A stretch of DNA of 39,124 nt from Bacillota bacterium (GTDB lineage Bacteria > Bacteroidota > Bacteroidia > Bacteroidales > Bacteroidaceae): positions 1 to 39,124 of the forward strand of contig JAMPFD010000018.1 of assembly GCA_023664625.1 (NCBI GenBank). Direction: 5' to 3'. Below the pieces are notes generated by a model, which was given only the letters and a program-made list of their open reading frames with translations, had not been told where the DNA came from and ran no database searches. Each line of letters begins with the position of its first letter. Position 1 is the first letter of the stretch. Shown here in pieces: positions 18,080 through 25,650 of this stretch. A program made the translations under genes and the position numbers.

Positions 18080-18284
18080 AATTAAAGGTGCTCCGGGGAT
18101 TCATTGCAGCACTGTTTTTCTTTTCCACAGTGCAAAGTCACAACTTTCAAACAAGCCCACAAAGCGAACCTGTTTTTACAAAGCTTACAAAAAAATAGAA
18201 TCCAGAAACAGCCCGTCTCCTCTTCCTGTCGCCCCATTACATTCTTTCCGCCTGTCTTCCATGAAAAGAATCACAAATAGAATA

Positions 18285-18324
18285 CGGTATGGAACCCATA
18301 TCAGCCATATGTTTTTCCATACCG
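18285..18324 (-). terminator. Candidate terminator hairpin of upp
   Basis: A 10-bp stem, CGGTATGGAA (18285-18294) with TTCCATACCG (18315-18324), has a nested inner stem (CATAT with ATATG). It lies 46 bp past the upp stop on the minus strand and is followed by T-rich sequence in that direction, without a clean T run. Confidence 0.5.
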
Positions 18325-18369
18325 CACCAAAATATTTCATCAAAAATCACTTCACTGACGTTCAACAGA

Positions 18370-19029
18370 TTACAGCTTGTCACCATACATCAAATCACCG
18401 GCATCGCCAAGTCCCGGCACAATATACTTATGGCTGTTCAGTTCAGGGTCAATGGCACCGCAATAAAGGACGACGTCATTCGAAGGGAAGAACTTCTTAA
18501 GATAATCGACACCACTCTTGGCTGCAATTACGCACGCCATTATGAGACGCTTCGGAGTACCCTTCGTACAGAATGCCTCATATGCCAATTCCATGGAACC
18601 ACCCGTGGCAAGCATCGGATCCACGAGAATAAGAGTCTTTCCCTCAAGGTCGGGAGTCGCAATGTACTCTATCTTTATTCCAACGTCCGTTCCCTCCTTA
18701 TCCTTGTAGTAACGGTAGGCAGAGACGAAAGCATTGCCAGCCTCGTCAAATACGTCGAGGAAACCCTGATGGAGAGGCAGTCCGGCACGGAACACGGTGG
18801 CGATGACTATGTCCTCCGCAGGGACTGTTGCCACAGCCTCCGCCAGCGGCGACTGCACACGAATATCCTTATATTCCAGAATCTTACTGACTTCGTACGC
18901 CATTGCATGACCTATGCGTACGACATTCTGACGGAAACGCAGACGGTCCTTCTGCACATTTACGTCACGCAGTTCACTGACATACTTGTTGATGACAGTC
19001 TTCTGCTTACTGAAATCCACTACTTTCAT
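18370..19029 (-). CDS. upp: Uracil phosphoribosyltransferase
   Basis: This cytoplasmic pyrimidine salvage enzyme joins uracil and PRPP to give UMP. The 219-residue product has the PRPP-binding loop VDPMLATGGSM at 136-146, the earlier TVFRAGLPLHQGF segment at about 78-90, and the uracil-binding C-terminal segment GLGDAGDLMYGDKL at 206-219. It is slightly longer than the E. coli enzyme (208), as usual in Bacteroidales. Its promoter is divergent from that of pckA and shares a roughly 230-bp intergenic region. A long open frame on the opposite strand (18289-19044) is only a shadow of this conserved gene. Confidence 0.96.
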   Translation of the reverse strand: MKVVDFSKQKTVINKYVSELRDVNVQKDRLRFRQNVVRIGHAMAYEVSKILEYKDIRVQSPLAEAVATVPAEDIVIATVFRAGLPLHQGFLDVFDEAGNAFVSAYRYYKDKEGTDVGIKIEYIATPDLEGKTLILVDPMLATGGSMELAYEAFCTKGTPKRLIMACVIAAKSGVDYLKKFFPSNDVVLYCGAIDPELNSHKYIVPGLGDAGDLMYGDKL

Positions 19030-19075
19030 TCTGTCTGTTGTTGACTTATGTTATCTAATCAATATAGTTTGATTG

Positions 19076-19083
19076 CAAAGTTA
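19076..19083 (-). promoter_or_regulatory. -7 promoter box of upp
   Basis: On the minus strand this reads TAACTTTG, matching TAnnTTTG, 47 bp before the upp start. No clear TTTG is found at the ideal -33 distance. Confidence 0.6.
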
Positions 19084-19113
19084 GTAAAATAATTTTAAAA
19101 TAAAGTCCAAGTA

Positions 19114-19144
19114 TTGGATAATTTCCAAGTTTTTCGTAATTTTG
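19114..19144 (+). promoter_or_regulatory. Promoter of pckA
   Basis: TTGG (19114-19117), a near match to the -33 TTTG, is followed after 19 bp by TAATTTTG (19137-19144). The start codon at 19258 gives a leader of about 110 nt. The leader contains AGGAAGGGATC and ATCAGGAGAAC but no obvious stable structure. Confidence 0.65.
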
Positions 19145-19257
19145 CATTCAAATAAATGTGTCTCTGCATACCCTTTTAGGAAGGGATCTGACCGGCGGAA
19201 CACAGTTATCAGGAGAACAAGTTAAAGTTTTACAAACCAATAAATTATTTACACGAA

Positions 19258-20859
19258 ATGGCAAATTTGGATTTGACTCAGTACGGCATCACCGGTTCTA
19301 CCGTGATCGCCCACAATCCTTCCTACGAGCAGCTGTTCCAGGAGGAGACAAAGGCAGGTCTCGAAGGTTACGAGGTAGGTAAGAACACAGAGCTTGGCGC
19401 GGTAAACGTCATGACAGGTATCTACACCGGCCGTTCACCTAAGGACAAGTATATCGTAATGGATGAGAACTCCAAGGACACCGTATGGTGGACCACAGAG
19501 GGATACAAGAACGACAACCACCCTATGTCTGAGGAAGTATGGGCTCAGGTCAAGGAAATCGCCAAGAAGGAACTTTGCGACAAGAACCTCTATGTCGTTG
19601 ACGCATTCTGCGGTGCCAACAAGGACACACGCATGGCAGTGCGCTTCATCGTTGAGGTAGCATGGCAGGCACACTTCGTGACCAACATGTTCATCAAGCC
19701 TACAGCAGAGGAACTTGCAGAGTTCACACCAGACTTCGTTGTCTACAACGCATCAAAGGCAAAGGTCGAGAACTACAAGGAGCTCGGACTCAACTCTGAG
19801 ACTTGCGTGGCTTTCAACACAACAAGCAAGGAGCAGGTTATCATCAACACATGGTACGGCGGTGAGATGAAGAAGGGTATGTTCTCAATGATGAACTACT
19901 TCCTCCCGCTCAAGGGCATCGCTTCAATGCACTGCTCTGCAAACTGCGACATGAACGGTGAGAACACTGCTATCTTCTTCGGACTCTCAGGAACTGGCAA
20001 GACAACCCTGTCAACAGATCCTAAGCGCCGCCTTATCGGTGACGACGAGCACGGATGGGACGACAACGGTGTCTTCAACTTCGAAGGCGGATGCTACGCT
20101 AAGGTTATCGGTCTTTCCAAGGAACACGAGCCTGATATCTATGGCGCAATCAAGCGCAACGCTCTTCTTGAGAACGTTACTGTGGCTGAGGACGGCGCAA
20201 TCGACTTCAATGACAAGTCTGTGACAGAGAACACACGCGTCTCTTACCCTATCGACCACATCAACAACATCCAGCCGGGCTCATCAGCTCCTGCTGCAAA
20301 GAACGTCATCTTCCTCTCTGCTGACGCATTCGGAGTACTTCCTCCTGTATCAATCCTGACACCGGAGCAGACTCAGTACTACTTCCTCTCAGGCTTCACA
20401 GCTAAGCTTGCCGGAACAGAACGCGGCATCACTGAGCCTACACCAACATTCTCTGCTTGCTTCGGCCAGGCTTTCCTTGAGCTCCACCCGACAAAGTATG
20501 CCGAGGAACTCGTGAAGAAGATGAAGATGTCCGGCGCCAAGGCATACCTCGTGAACACAGGCTGGAACGGTACAGGAAAGCGTATCTCTATTCCTGACAC
20601 ACGCGGCATCATCGACGCAATCCTTGACGGCTCTATCCTTGAGGCAGAGACCAAGAAGATTCCTATGTTCGACTTCGAAGTGCCTACATCACTTCCTAAC
20701 GTCAATCCGGCTATCCTCGACCCACGCGACACATACGCTGACGCTGCAGAATGGGAAGAGAAGGCGAAGGATCTCGCAGGCCGCTTCATCAAGAACTTTG
20801 AGAAGTACACAACAAACGAGGCAGGCAAGGCCCTCGTTGCCGCAGGCCCAAAACTCTAA
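19258..20859 (+). CDS. pckA: Phosphoenolpyruvate carboxykinase (ATP)
   Basis: This cytoplasmic enzyme interconverts oxaloacetate + ATP and PEP + CO2 + ADP. In succinate-forming Bacteroidales it usually runs toward oxaloacetate, fixing CO2 and making ATP during fermentation. The 533-residue product is full length. The P-loop [11 protein letters not shown] begins at residue 242, followed by the kinase-2 region [15 protein letters not shown]. The substrate-binding segment [12 protein letters not shown] lies near residue 58 and [10 protein letters not shown] near residue 399. [20 protein letters not shown] is at about 435. A good intrinsic terminator follows, so it is monocistronic. Codon use is uniform with few rare codons, as expected for an abundant enzyme. 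Confidence 0.98.
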   Translation: MANLDLTQYGITGSTVIAHNPSYEQLFQEETKAGLEGYEVGKNTELGAVNVMTGIYTGRSPKDKYIVMDENSKDTVWWTTEGYKNDNHPMSEEVWAQVKEIAKKELCDKNLYVVDAFCGANKDTRMAVRFIVEVAWQAHFVTNMFIKPTAEELAEFTPDFVVYNASKAKVENYKELGLNSETCVAFNTTSKEQVIINTWYGGEMKKGMFSMMNYFLPLKGIASMHCSANCDMNGENTAIFFGLSGTGKTTLSTDPKRRLIGDDEHGWDDNGVFNFEGGCYAKVIGLSKEHEPDIYGAIKRNALLENVTVAEDGAIDFNDKSVTENTRVSYPIDHINNIQPGSSAPAAKNVIFLSADAFGVLPPVSILTPEQTQYYFLSGFTAKLAGTERGITEPTPTFSACFGQAFLELHPTKYAEELVKKMKMSGAKAYLVNTGWNGTGKRISIPDTRGIIDAILDGSILEAETKKIPMFDFEVPTSLPNVNPAILDPRDTYADAAEWEEKAKDLAGRFIKNFEKYTTNEAGKALVAAGPKL

Positions 20860-20958
20860 TCCGTACTTACCGGACAACCATTCACCGTACCTAATAACAG
20901 TGGCGGTTGCAACGGAGAAGAACAAGAAAGACAACAGTCTTTCCAAACCTATATTTTC

Positions 20959-20996
20959 AGTCCCGCTTCCACAAAGGAGCGGGACTGTTCTTTTTA
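20959..20996 (+). terminator. Intrinsic terminator of pckA
   Basis: CAGTCCCGCTTC (20959-20970) pairs with GAGCGGGACTG (20978-20988) across a short loop, followed directly by TTCTTTTT (20989-20996). Confidence 0.88.
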
Positions 20997-21168
20997 CTCA
21001 TTTTACGGCAGCTCTGACGGCTTTGGACTTAATAAAGCCAAGACTCACATACAAAAGCAGACAGCCAAAACATTAGCGGGAATGCTCCCCCGGCAATCCG
21101 GAGGCCATAAAAAAAGAAGCACGACTGACATTTGTATATACCAAACAGAGAACCATGCCTCAAATGCC

Positions 21169-21591
21169 ATAAGTAACTGTTGGAAATTAGTTTATACTCA
21201 AAACGCAGTTATTTTTTAGGTGGTTAGTGTACGGAACCGAAGGGGTAATGCGGGCATTGTGACTGAGTGACAACTTTCCCGACAAGCCATACGGGCAGAA
21301 CGAAACTTATTTCAGCTATGCCGTGGCAAGGGACAGTGCGCGTAGCGTCAGCAAGCGAGTGCACTGACTGACAAAAAAGAACGTTTTCGTTAAGCCAAAT
21401 GAGCAGAGTTAAGTTCACTTGAACTCTGCCATGGCGAGAAAAGGTAGAATGAAATTCAACGTTTTCGTTAAGCCGGATGAGCAGAACGAAACTCGTTTCG
21501 GTTATGCCATGGCGAGAAAAGGTAGAATGAAATTCAACAAGTCTTAGTGAGAAAACATTATATTATAAAATAATTATCAACAGTTACTTAT
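21169..21591 (+). mobile_element. MITE-like element, copy 1 (423 bp, best preserved)
   Basis: The element is bounded by terminal inverted repeats of about 27 bp. The left end starts ATAAGTAACTGTTGGAAATT and the right end finishes AATTATCAACAGTTACTTAT, its near-exact reverse complement. The interior has GGTTAGTGTACGGAACCGAA, CGGGCATTGTGACTGAGTGA, a diverged hairpin unit near 21285-21335, and two tandem 78-bp hairpin units. No open frame resembles a transposase, so any mobility would need an enzyme from elsewhere. No target-site duplication is obvious. Confidence 0.75.
21380..21535 (+). repeat. Two tandem 78-bp hairpin units inside MITE copy 1
   Basis: Both units begin AACGTTTTCGTTAAGCC and end GAGAAAAGGTAGAATGAAAT plus TC. 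They differ in a 27-bp core bounded by GCA and TGC: unit 1 has GCAGAGTTAAGTTCACTTGA plus ACTCTGC, unit 2 has GCAGAACGAAACTCGTTTCG plus GTTATGC. Both cores can fold on themselves despite differing sequence. Confidence 0.85.
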
Positions 21592-21921
21592 ACCCGGAAT
21601 CCGATACAAAGAAAGAGCACACGGCCTTGACACCATATTGTATGGCTATTAAAAAGAAAGAGCAAGTGAATCTATTCCTACAAAGTACAATAAAGCACAC
21701 TGCCCCACCGGCACCTTCATCATAAAAAAGCCGGCGATGAAGCTAAGATGCGGTTACTTCCCGCCTTCTGCAAAATCACCATCGGCATAAAAGAAGAATA
21801 TCGCCTACCCCACGTCTTTGCTTGTCTTCATAAGTATCGAAAAGGCCATTTATAACAAGTTTGCCACTCTTCCGCAGAGATTCACAGGTTTTCTTGTACG
21901 AAATACACCCAAACCCCTTAT
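21592..21921. other. Gene-free interval after the MITE
   Basis: I see no protein-like frame, promoter consensus or stable hairpin in this stretch. Confidence 0.5.
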
Positions 21922-21935
21922 TGTGTACGTACACA
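21922..21935. promoter_or_regulatory. Operator-like palindrome 1
   Basis: TGTGTACGTACACA is a perfect 14-bp palindrome, 85 bp upstream of the -7 box at 22020. A second, nearly identical site is 68 bp downstream. Confidence 0.55.
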
Positions 21936-21989
21936 GCGGTAATGCTTGACATTTGTCAGTTTATCTGCAAAAACAATAAAAAAATATGC

Positions 21990-22003
21990 TGTGTACGCAC
22001 ACA
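21990..22003. promoter_or_regulatory. Operator-like palindrome 2
   Basis: TGTGTACGCACACA repeats site 1 with one central change. It covers the place where the -33 element of the promoter at 22020-22027 should be (no TTTG is present there). A dimeric regulator bound here would directly affect polymerase access. Confidence 0.55.
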
Positions 22004-22019
22004 ATATCGAAAAAGTTTA

Positions 22020-22027
22020 TACCTTTG
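22020..22027 (+). promoter_or_regulatory. -7 promoter box of the candidate small RNA
   Basis: TACCTTTG matches TAnnTTTG. Transcription would begin near 22032-22035, directly before a hairpin-rich, non-coding stretch ended by a terminator. Confidence 0.65.
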
Positions 22028-22031
22028 CATC

Positions 22032-22175
22032 GCATTTGGGATAAATGCATTCATTTAGGTTAGTTAGTTTGATAGATTTTTTAAGGTAAAAGATTATGTT
22101 ATTAGTAAGACTGTGATTTTTATCAAGTCTTGATAGCGACCAGTATAAGGGATTATGCTGGTCGTTATTTTTTTT
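22032..22175 (+). ncRNA. Candidate structured small RNA (about 143 nt)
   Basis: Between promoter and terminator there are three local hairpins. Hairpin 1 pairs GCATTT (22032-22037) with AAATGC (22043-22048). Hairpin 2 pairs AAGACT (22107-22112) and TGAT (22114-22117) with ATCA (22122-22125) and AGTCTT (22126-22131), with one bulged G and a TTTT loop. Hairpin 3 is the terminator. An unpaired U/G-rich stretch (TTAGGTTAGTTAGTTTGATAG at about 22055-22075, 21 bases) separates hairpins 1 and 2. No coding frame fits. I cannot assign a known RNA family. A premature-termination leader is less likely because the next gene has its own promoter box over 300 bp downstream. Confidence 0.6.
22137..22175 (+). 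terminator. Terminator of the candidate small RNA
   Basis: CGACCAG (22137-22143) pairs with CTGGTCG (22158-22164), with an inner ATAA/TTAT pairing, followed by TTATTTTTTTT ending at 22175. Confidence 0.85.
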
Positions 22176-22490
22176 CATGCCTGCACAACCGCATGGCAGC
22201 CGTGTACATCCATCAGACAACCGAGGACGGAATTTCTCACTGAAATGCAACATTTTGCCACATCAACCGTTATTATGACAGCAAGCCGCAATAATGGACA
22301 GACAAATAAGCCTCACGGTCTCACCGGGCACTTGACAAACACTGTCTGCAATAACGAGAAACTTATGCCTATGCAAAGCATACTGCTGAAATACCGTGGT
22401 CTTTAGTCAAGGAAACTTAAAAAATATGGTAATAATATATAATTTCGATAATTAAGGATGTGAAAAGTGCATTTTTCCGAATATTTAAAT
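22176..22490. other. Gene-free interval before the DUF6242-like gene
   Basis: Short open frames here lack protein-like composition. No repeat or RNA structure was recognised. Confidence 0.5.
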
Positions 22491-22498
22491 TAATTTTG
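22491..22498 (+). promoter_or_regulatory. -7 promoter box of the envelope gene cluster
   Basis: TAATTTTG matches TAnnTTTG. Because transcription would start near 22503, the ATG at 22500 cannot be a real start. This supports the lipoprotein start at 22614. Confidence 0.65.
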
Positions 22499-22613
22499 CA
22501 TGGAATTAGGTAGACTCCCGGAAAAACTCCGGGCAGGTTTTCCCGTTCCGGCATGTACCGGATCATGTAAAAGAAACTATTCTTCCGACTCACAATATAT
22601 CCATCAGCGAAAC

Positions 22614-23993
22614 ATGAGCAACAGACATTCAATAGCAACATTCATACTTGCGGCAGTTACACTCCTTTCATCTTGTATCGAAGATGACGAAATAACCGTG
22701 AATTATTACGATGATGTTGCTGTGACAGCATTCTCACTCGGCAGCTTCAAGCATACCGTATACACAAAGAAGAAGACCGACCCTACACAGGACTCTTCAT
22801 ACGTCGAGACGATTTCCTACGGCAAGTATCCGTTTCATATTGACAATATGAATAACGTCATTTACAATACGGACTCGTTGCCGTCAAACACCGAGATTGC
22901 GAAAGCACTCGCAAACATATCCGTGAAGAACTCAGGATATATCGGATGGAAAAACCTTGAGAGCGACACCTACTCGGAGTTTGTACAGACAGATACAATA
23001 GACCTCTCAAAAACACGCACCCTGAGAGTCGTTGCCAACAACGGTTCATGGTACAAAGACTATACCGTAACTGTCAATGTCCACACCGAAGGTGCAGACT
23101 CCCTGTACTGGGAGGAAAAAGTTTCTGACGCGAATATCGCACGGATGAGCGGCATACGCGGTATCAGAATAGCCGAAAGACTCATTGTCTACGGCGCAGA
23201 AAACGGTACGCCTAAGGCTTATTCAAGCAACACCGGTGACGGCCGGTCGTGGCAGGAGCTGCTGACCGGATACGGGGCTCCGGTATCCATGGCATCAAAC
23301 GGCACTAAAGGCTTCGCCCTTATGGATGACGGGACATTGTATTCCTCTGAAGACGGAATGAACTGGACTTACGAAACTTCCAACAATGACATGCGTCAGC
23401 TCATTACAGCATCGAAGTCCGAGCTGTATGCCGTAGGCAACGGAGCGCAGATTATCACCTTCAACATCAAGAACCGGACAGTAAAAACAGAAGGCCTTGA
23501 CGGCATTTTCCCGACAAAGGACATACAGGGATATGCCTCTCCTCTCATAACAAACCCGGAAATGGAGAAAGTTTCCGTCTTCGGCAATGACGATACAGAA
23601 AAGTCCATGATAGCATGGACAAAGATTGTGGACAACAATGCCCCGGAGAGAAGTCAGAAATGGACTTACCAAACTCCAGACAACTCAAGTTCTCACCGCG
23701 CTCCTGCACTTGCCGATGCACGAGTGGAGGCCTACGGAACAGGCTCGTTGCTCATCGGCGGGAACGGCATTAACGGAAACAAAGAGACGGCATACGGAAA
23801 CATTTATTTCTCACCTGACAACGGGAAAAACTGGTGGACAGAGTGGAGCAACATAAAGATGTACCTGCCGGAAAACTTTGACAAGGCTGCCAATTCTACC
23901 GCAGTAATCAATGACGGCAGACATTTCTGGATTATATGTGGCGGCACCGGACAGGTGTGGAAAGGACATATAACCACGTTCAGCTGGCAGTAA
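22614..23993 (+). CDS. DUF6242-like lipoprotein (beta-propeller/BNR-like)
   Basis: The frame is open back to 22500, but that ATG overlaps the promoter. The start at 22614 gives a proper lipoprotein signal peptide (SIATFILAAVTLLSSC, Cys21) followed by IEDDE, an acidic stretch fitting surface exposure. The 459-residue product has an N-terminal domain of beta-sandwich type (to about 165: RTLRVVANNGSWYKDYTVTV). It then has repeats with sialidase-like Asp-box features (YSSEDGMNWTY, YFSPDNGKNWWTEW), suggesting a beta-propeller. No sialidase catalytic residues are evident. The name DUF6242 is recalled from Bacteroidales genes in this neighbourhood and is not verified. It lies 57 bp before the porin-like gene, probably in one operon with it. 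Function unknown. Confidence 0.75.
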   Translation: MSNRHSIATFILAAVTLLSSCIEDDEITVNYYDDVAVTAFSLGSFKHTVYTKKKTDPTQDSSYVETISYGKYPFHIDNMNNVIYNTDSLPSNTEIAKALANISVKNSGYIGWKNLESDTYSEFVQTDTIDLSKTRTLRVVANNGSWYKDYTVTVNVHTEGADSLYWEEKVSDANIARMSGIRGIRIAERLIVYGAENGTPKAYSSNTGDGRSWQELLTGYGAPVSMASNGTKGFALMDDGTLYSSEDGMNWTYETSNNDMRQLITASKSELYAVGNGAQIITFNIKNRTVKTEGLDGIFPTKDIQGYASPLITNPEMEKVSVFGNDDTEKSMIAWTKIVDNNAPERSQKWTYQTPDNSSSHRAPALADARVEAYGTGSLLIGGNGINGNKETAYGNIYFSPDNGKNWWTEWSNIKMYLPENFDKAANSTAVINDGRHFWIICGGTGQVWKGHITTFSWQ

Positions 23994-24050
23994 ATACTGA
24001 AAACCTGCTTATCATTTCGCATCATCACTCCACTACTATATAATTAAGGT

Positions 24051-24737
24051 ATGAAAAACCGTATCCTCACCTTTCTCCTCATAATGGCATCATGCAGCAC
24101 AGCCATGGCACAGGATGACCCGATCTACCGCAGGGAGATAGGTGTGGGTGTGGGAATGGCAAACTATCTCGGTGACTTCAACGGCTCACTGACGAAAAAT
24201 ATGCAGCCCGCTTTCAGCCTTGTCTACAGACGTATGTTCAGTACCTATTGCGGACTGCGCTTTGACTTGAACTATATGCAGATAAAAGGCTCAAGCGACA
24301 ATGTCACGACCTACTTCCCCCAACATTCCGAAAATGCATACACATTCAAGCGCAACCTGACAGATTTCAACGCCGTCTTTGAGTATAACTTCTGGCCTTA
24401 CGGAACCGGAAGGGACTATCGCGGTGCCAAAAGAATTACACCATATATCTTCATAGGTCTTGGAATGACAGTAGCTTCAGGCAATGGGAACAGCAGCAGT
24501 GTCGCAGCAAATATTCCTCTTGGCATTGGAGTGAAATACAAGGTGGGACAACGCATCAACCTTGGCATAGAATGGGGCGTGCATATATCCACAAGTGATG
24601 AACTTGACGGACAGAAAGACCCGTACGGAATAGTAAGTTCCGGTATTTTCAAAAATACAGACTGCTACTCTTCATTACGCGCCACACTGACCTATAGTTT
24701 CTCGGCAAAATGCAAGACCTGCAACAAGTATGAATGA
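24051..24737 (+). CDS. Outer-membrane beta-barrel protein (DUF6089-like)
   Basis: A 228-residue protein with signal peptide (MKNRILTFLLIMASCSTAMA then QDD) and alternating hydrophobic/polar strands typical of a small eight-stranded barrel. The segment IGVGVGMANYLGDFNGSL near residue 29 is the DUF6089-type opening strand, and ITPYIFIGLGMTV near residue 130 an inner strand. The last strand ends TLTYSFSAKCKTCNKYE, leaving a short Cys-containing periplasmic tail. This protein type commonly lies immediately upstream of uppS and bamA in Bacteroidales, which is the case here (62 bp to uppS). A role in envelope assembly is suggested by position only. Confidence 0.82.
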   Translation: MKNRILTFLLIMASCSTAMAQDDPIYRREIGVGVGMANYLGDFNGSLTKNMQPAFSLVYRRMFSTYCGLRFDLNYMQIKGSSDNVTTYFPQHSENAYTFKRNLTDFNAVFEYNFWPYGTGRDYRGAKRITPYIFIGLGMTVASGNGNSSSVAANIPLGIGVKYKVGQRINLGIEWGVHISTSDELDGQKDPYGIVSSGIFKNTDCYSSLRATLTYSFSAKCKTCNKYE

Positions 24738-24799
24738 CTGGACAATCTGCCGGAACATACAAATAAACAAGAACTATTTCAAGAATACATCCAACAGCT

Positions 24800-25531
24800 A
24801 TGGACAGGAACAACATCCCGCAACATATAGCAATAATCATGGACGGTAACGGCCGCTGGGCTATGGCGCAGGGCAAGCCGCGAACCTACGGCCATCAGGC
24901 AGGAGTGGACACCGTGCGCCGCATAACGTCAGAATGCACACGTCTCGGAGTAAAATATCTCACTCTCTATACTTTTTCCACAGAAAACTGGAACCGGCCT
25001 GCGGACGAAGTCGCAGCATTGATGGCACTGGTCATCTCTGCTCTTGAGGAACCGCTCTTCAAACAGAATAATGTGCAGTTCCGTGTCATCGGCGATATGG
25101 ACCGACTGCCGGAGAATGTCAGGGAAAAACTGAGAGGTCTCGAGGAACGCACCTCAGGTTACACCGCCATGACCATGGTGGTGGCACTAAGCTACTCGTC
25201 ACGCTGGGAAATAACCAATACTGTGAAGGCCGTGGCACAAGATGTGAAAAACGGGAAACTGGACATCAGCAACATAACGGAGGACACTCTGACAAAAAGA
25301 CTGCAAACATCCTTTATGCCGGATCCGGACCTTCTTATCCGCACCGGCGGAGAATTGCGCATCAGCAATTACCTTCTTTGGCAGATTGCTTATTCCGAAT
25401 TGTATTTCTGCGACACTTTCTGGCCGGACTTCATGGAAGAAGATCTGCATAAAGCCATAGAAAGCTATCAGCAGAGACAACGCAGATTCGGCAAGACAGA
25501 GGAGCAAGTGGAGAACGAAGCACAGAAATGA
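24800..25531 (+). CDS. uppS: Isoprenyl transferase (undecaprenyl diphosphate synthase)
   Basis: This cytoplasmic cis-prenyltransferase builds the C55 lipid carrier used for peptidoglycan and surface glycans. The 243-residue product carries [13 protein letters not shown] with catalytic Asp15, [10 protein letters not shown] for diphosphate binding, [10 protein letters not shown] near residue 55, and the C-terminal signature [25 protein letters not shown] (about 174-198), in which Arg and Glu bind substrate and Mg2+. It has full family length. The start follows an A-rich leader. It is 120 bp before bamA, as in other Bacteroidales. Confidence 0.97.
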   Translation: MDRNNIPQHIAIIMDGNGRWAMAQGKPRTYGHQAGVDTVRRITSECTRLGVKYLTLYTFSTENWNRPADEVAALMALVISALEEPLFKQNNVQFRVIGDMDRLPENVREKLRGLEERTSGYTAMTMVVALSYSSRWEITNTVKAVAQDVKNGKLDISNITEDTLTKRLQTSFMPDPDLLIRTGGELRISNYLLWQIAYSELYFCDTFWPDFMEEDLHKAIESYQQRQRRFGKTEEQVENEAQK

Positions 25532-25650
25532 CCCACTTCCACAAGACGGACGAGACGTTCCCTCACGTACATAACCGTTCAAGAAACACAACATACCGCT
25601 GACAACCGGTGAGAAGACACAACATAAAAAGACAGAAAAAAGATATATAG

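Noticed and set aside
18289..19044. A 251-codon open frame on the plus strand opposite upp
   Set aside because: It is fully antisense to the well-supported upp gene and has no recognisable domain; its length follows from the codon bias of upp.
22155..22406. An 83-codon plus-strand frame after the candidate small RNA
   Set aside because: It begins inside the terminator hairpin and has no protein-like composition.
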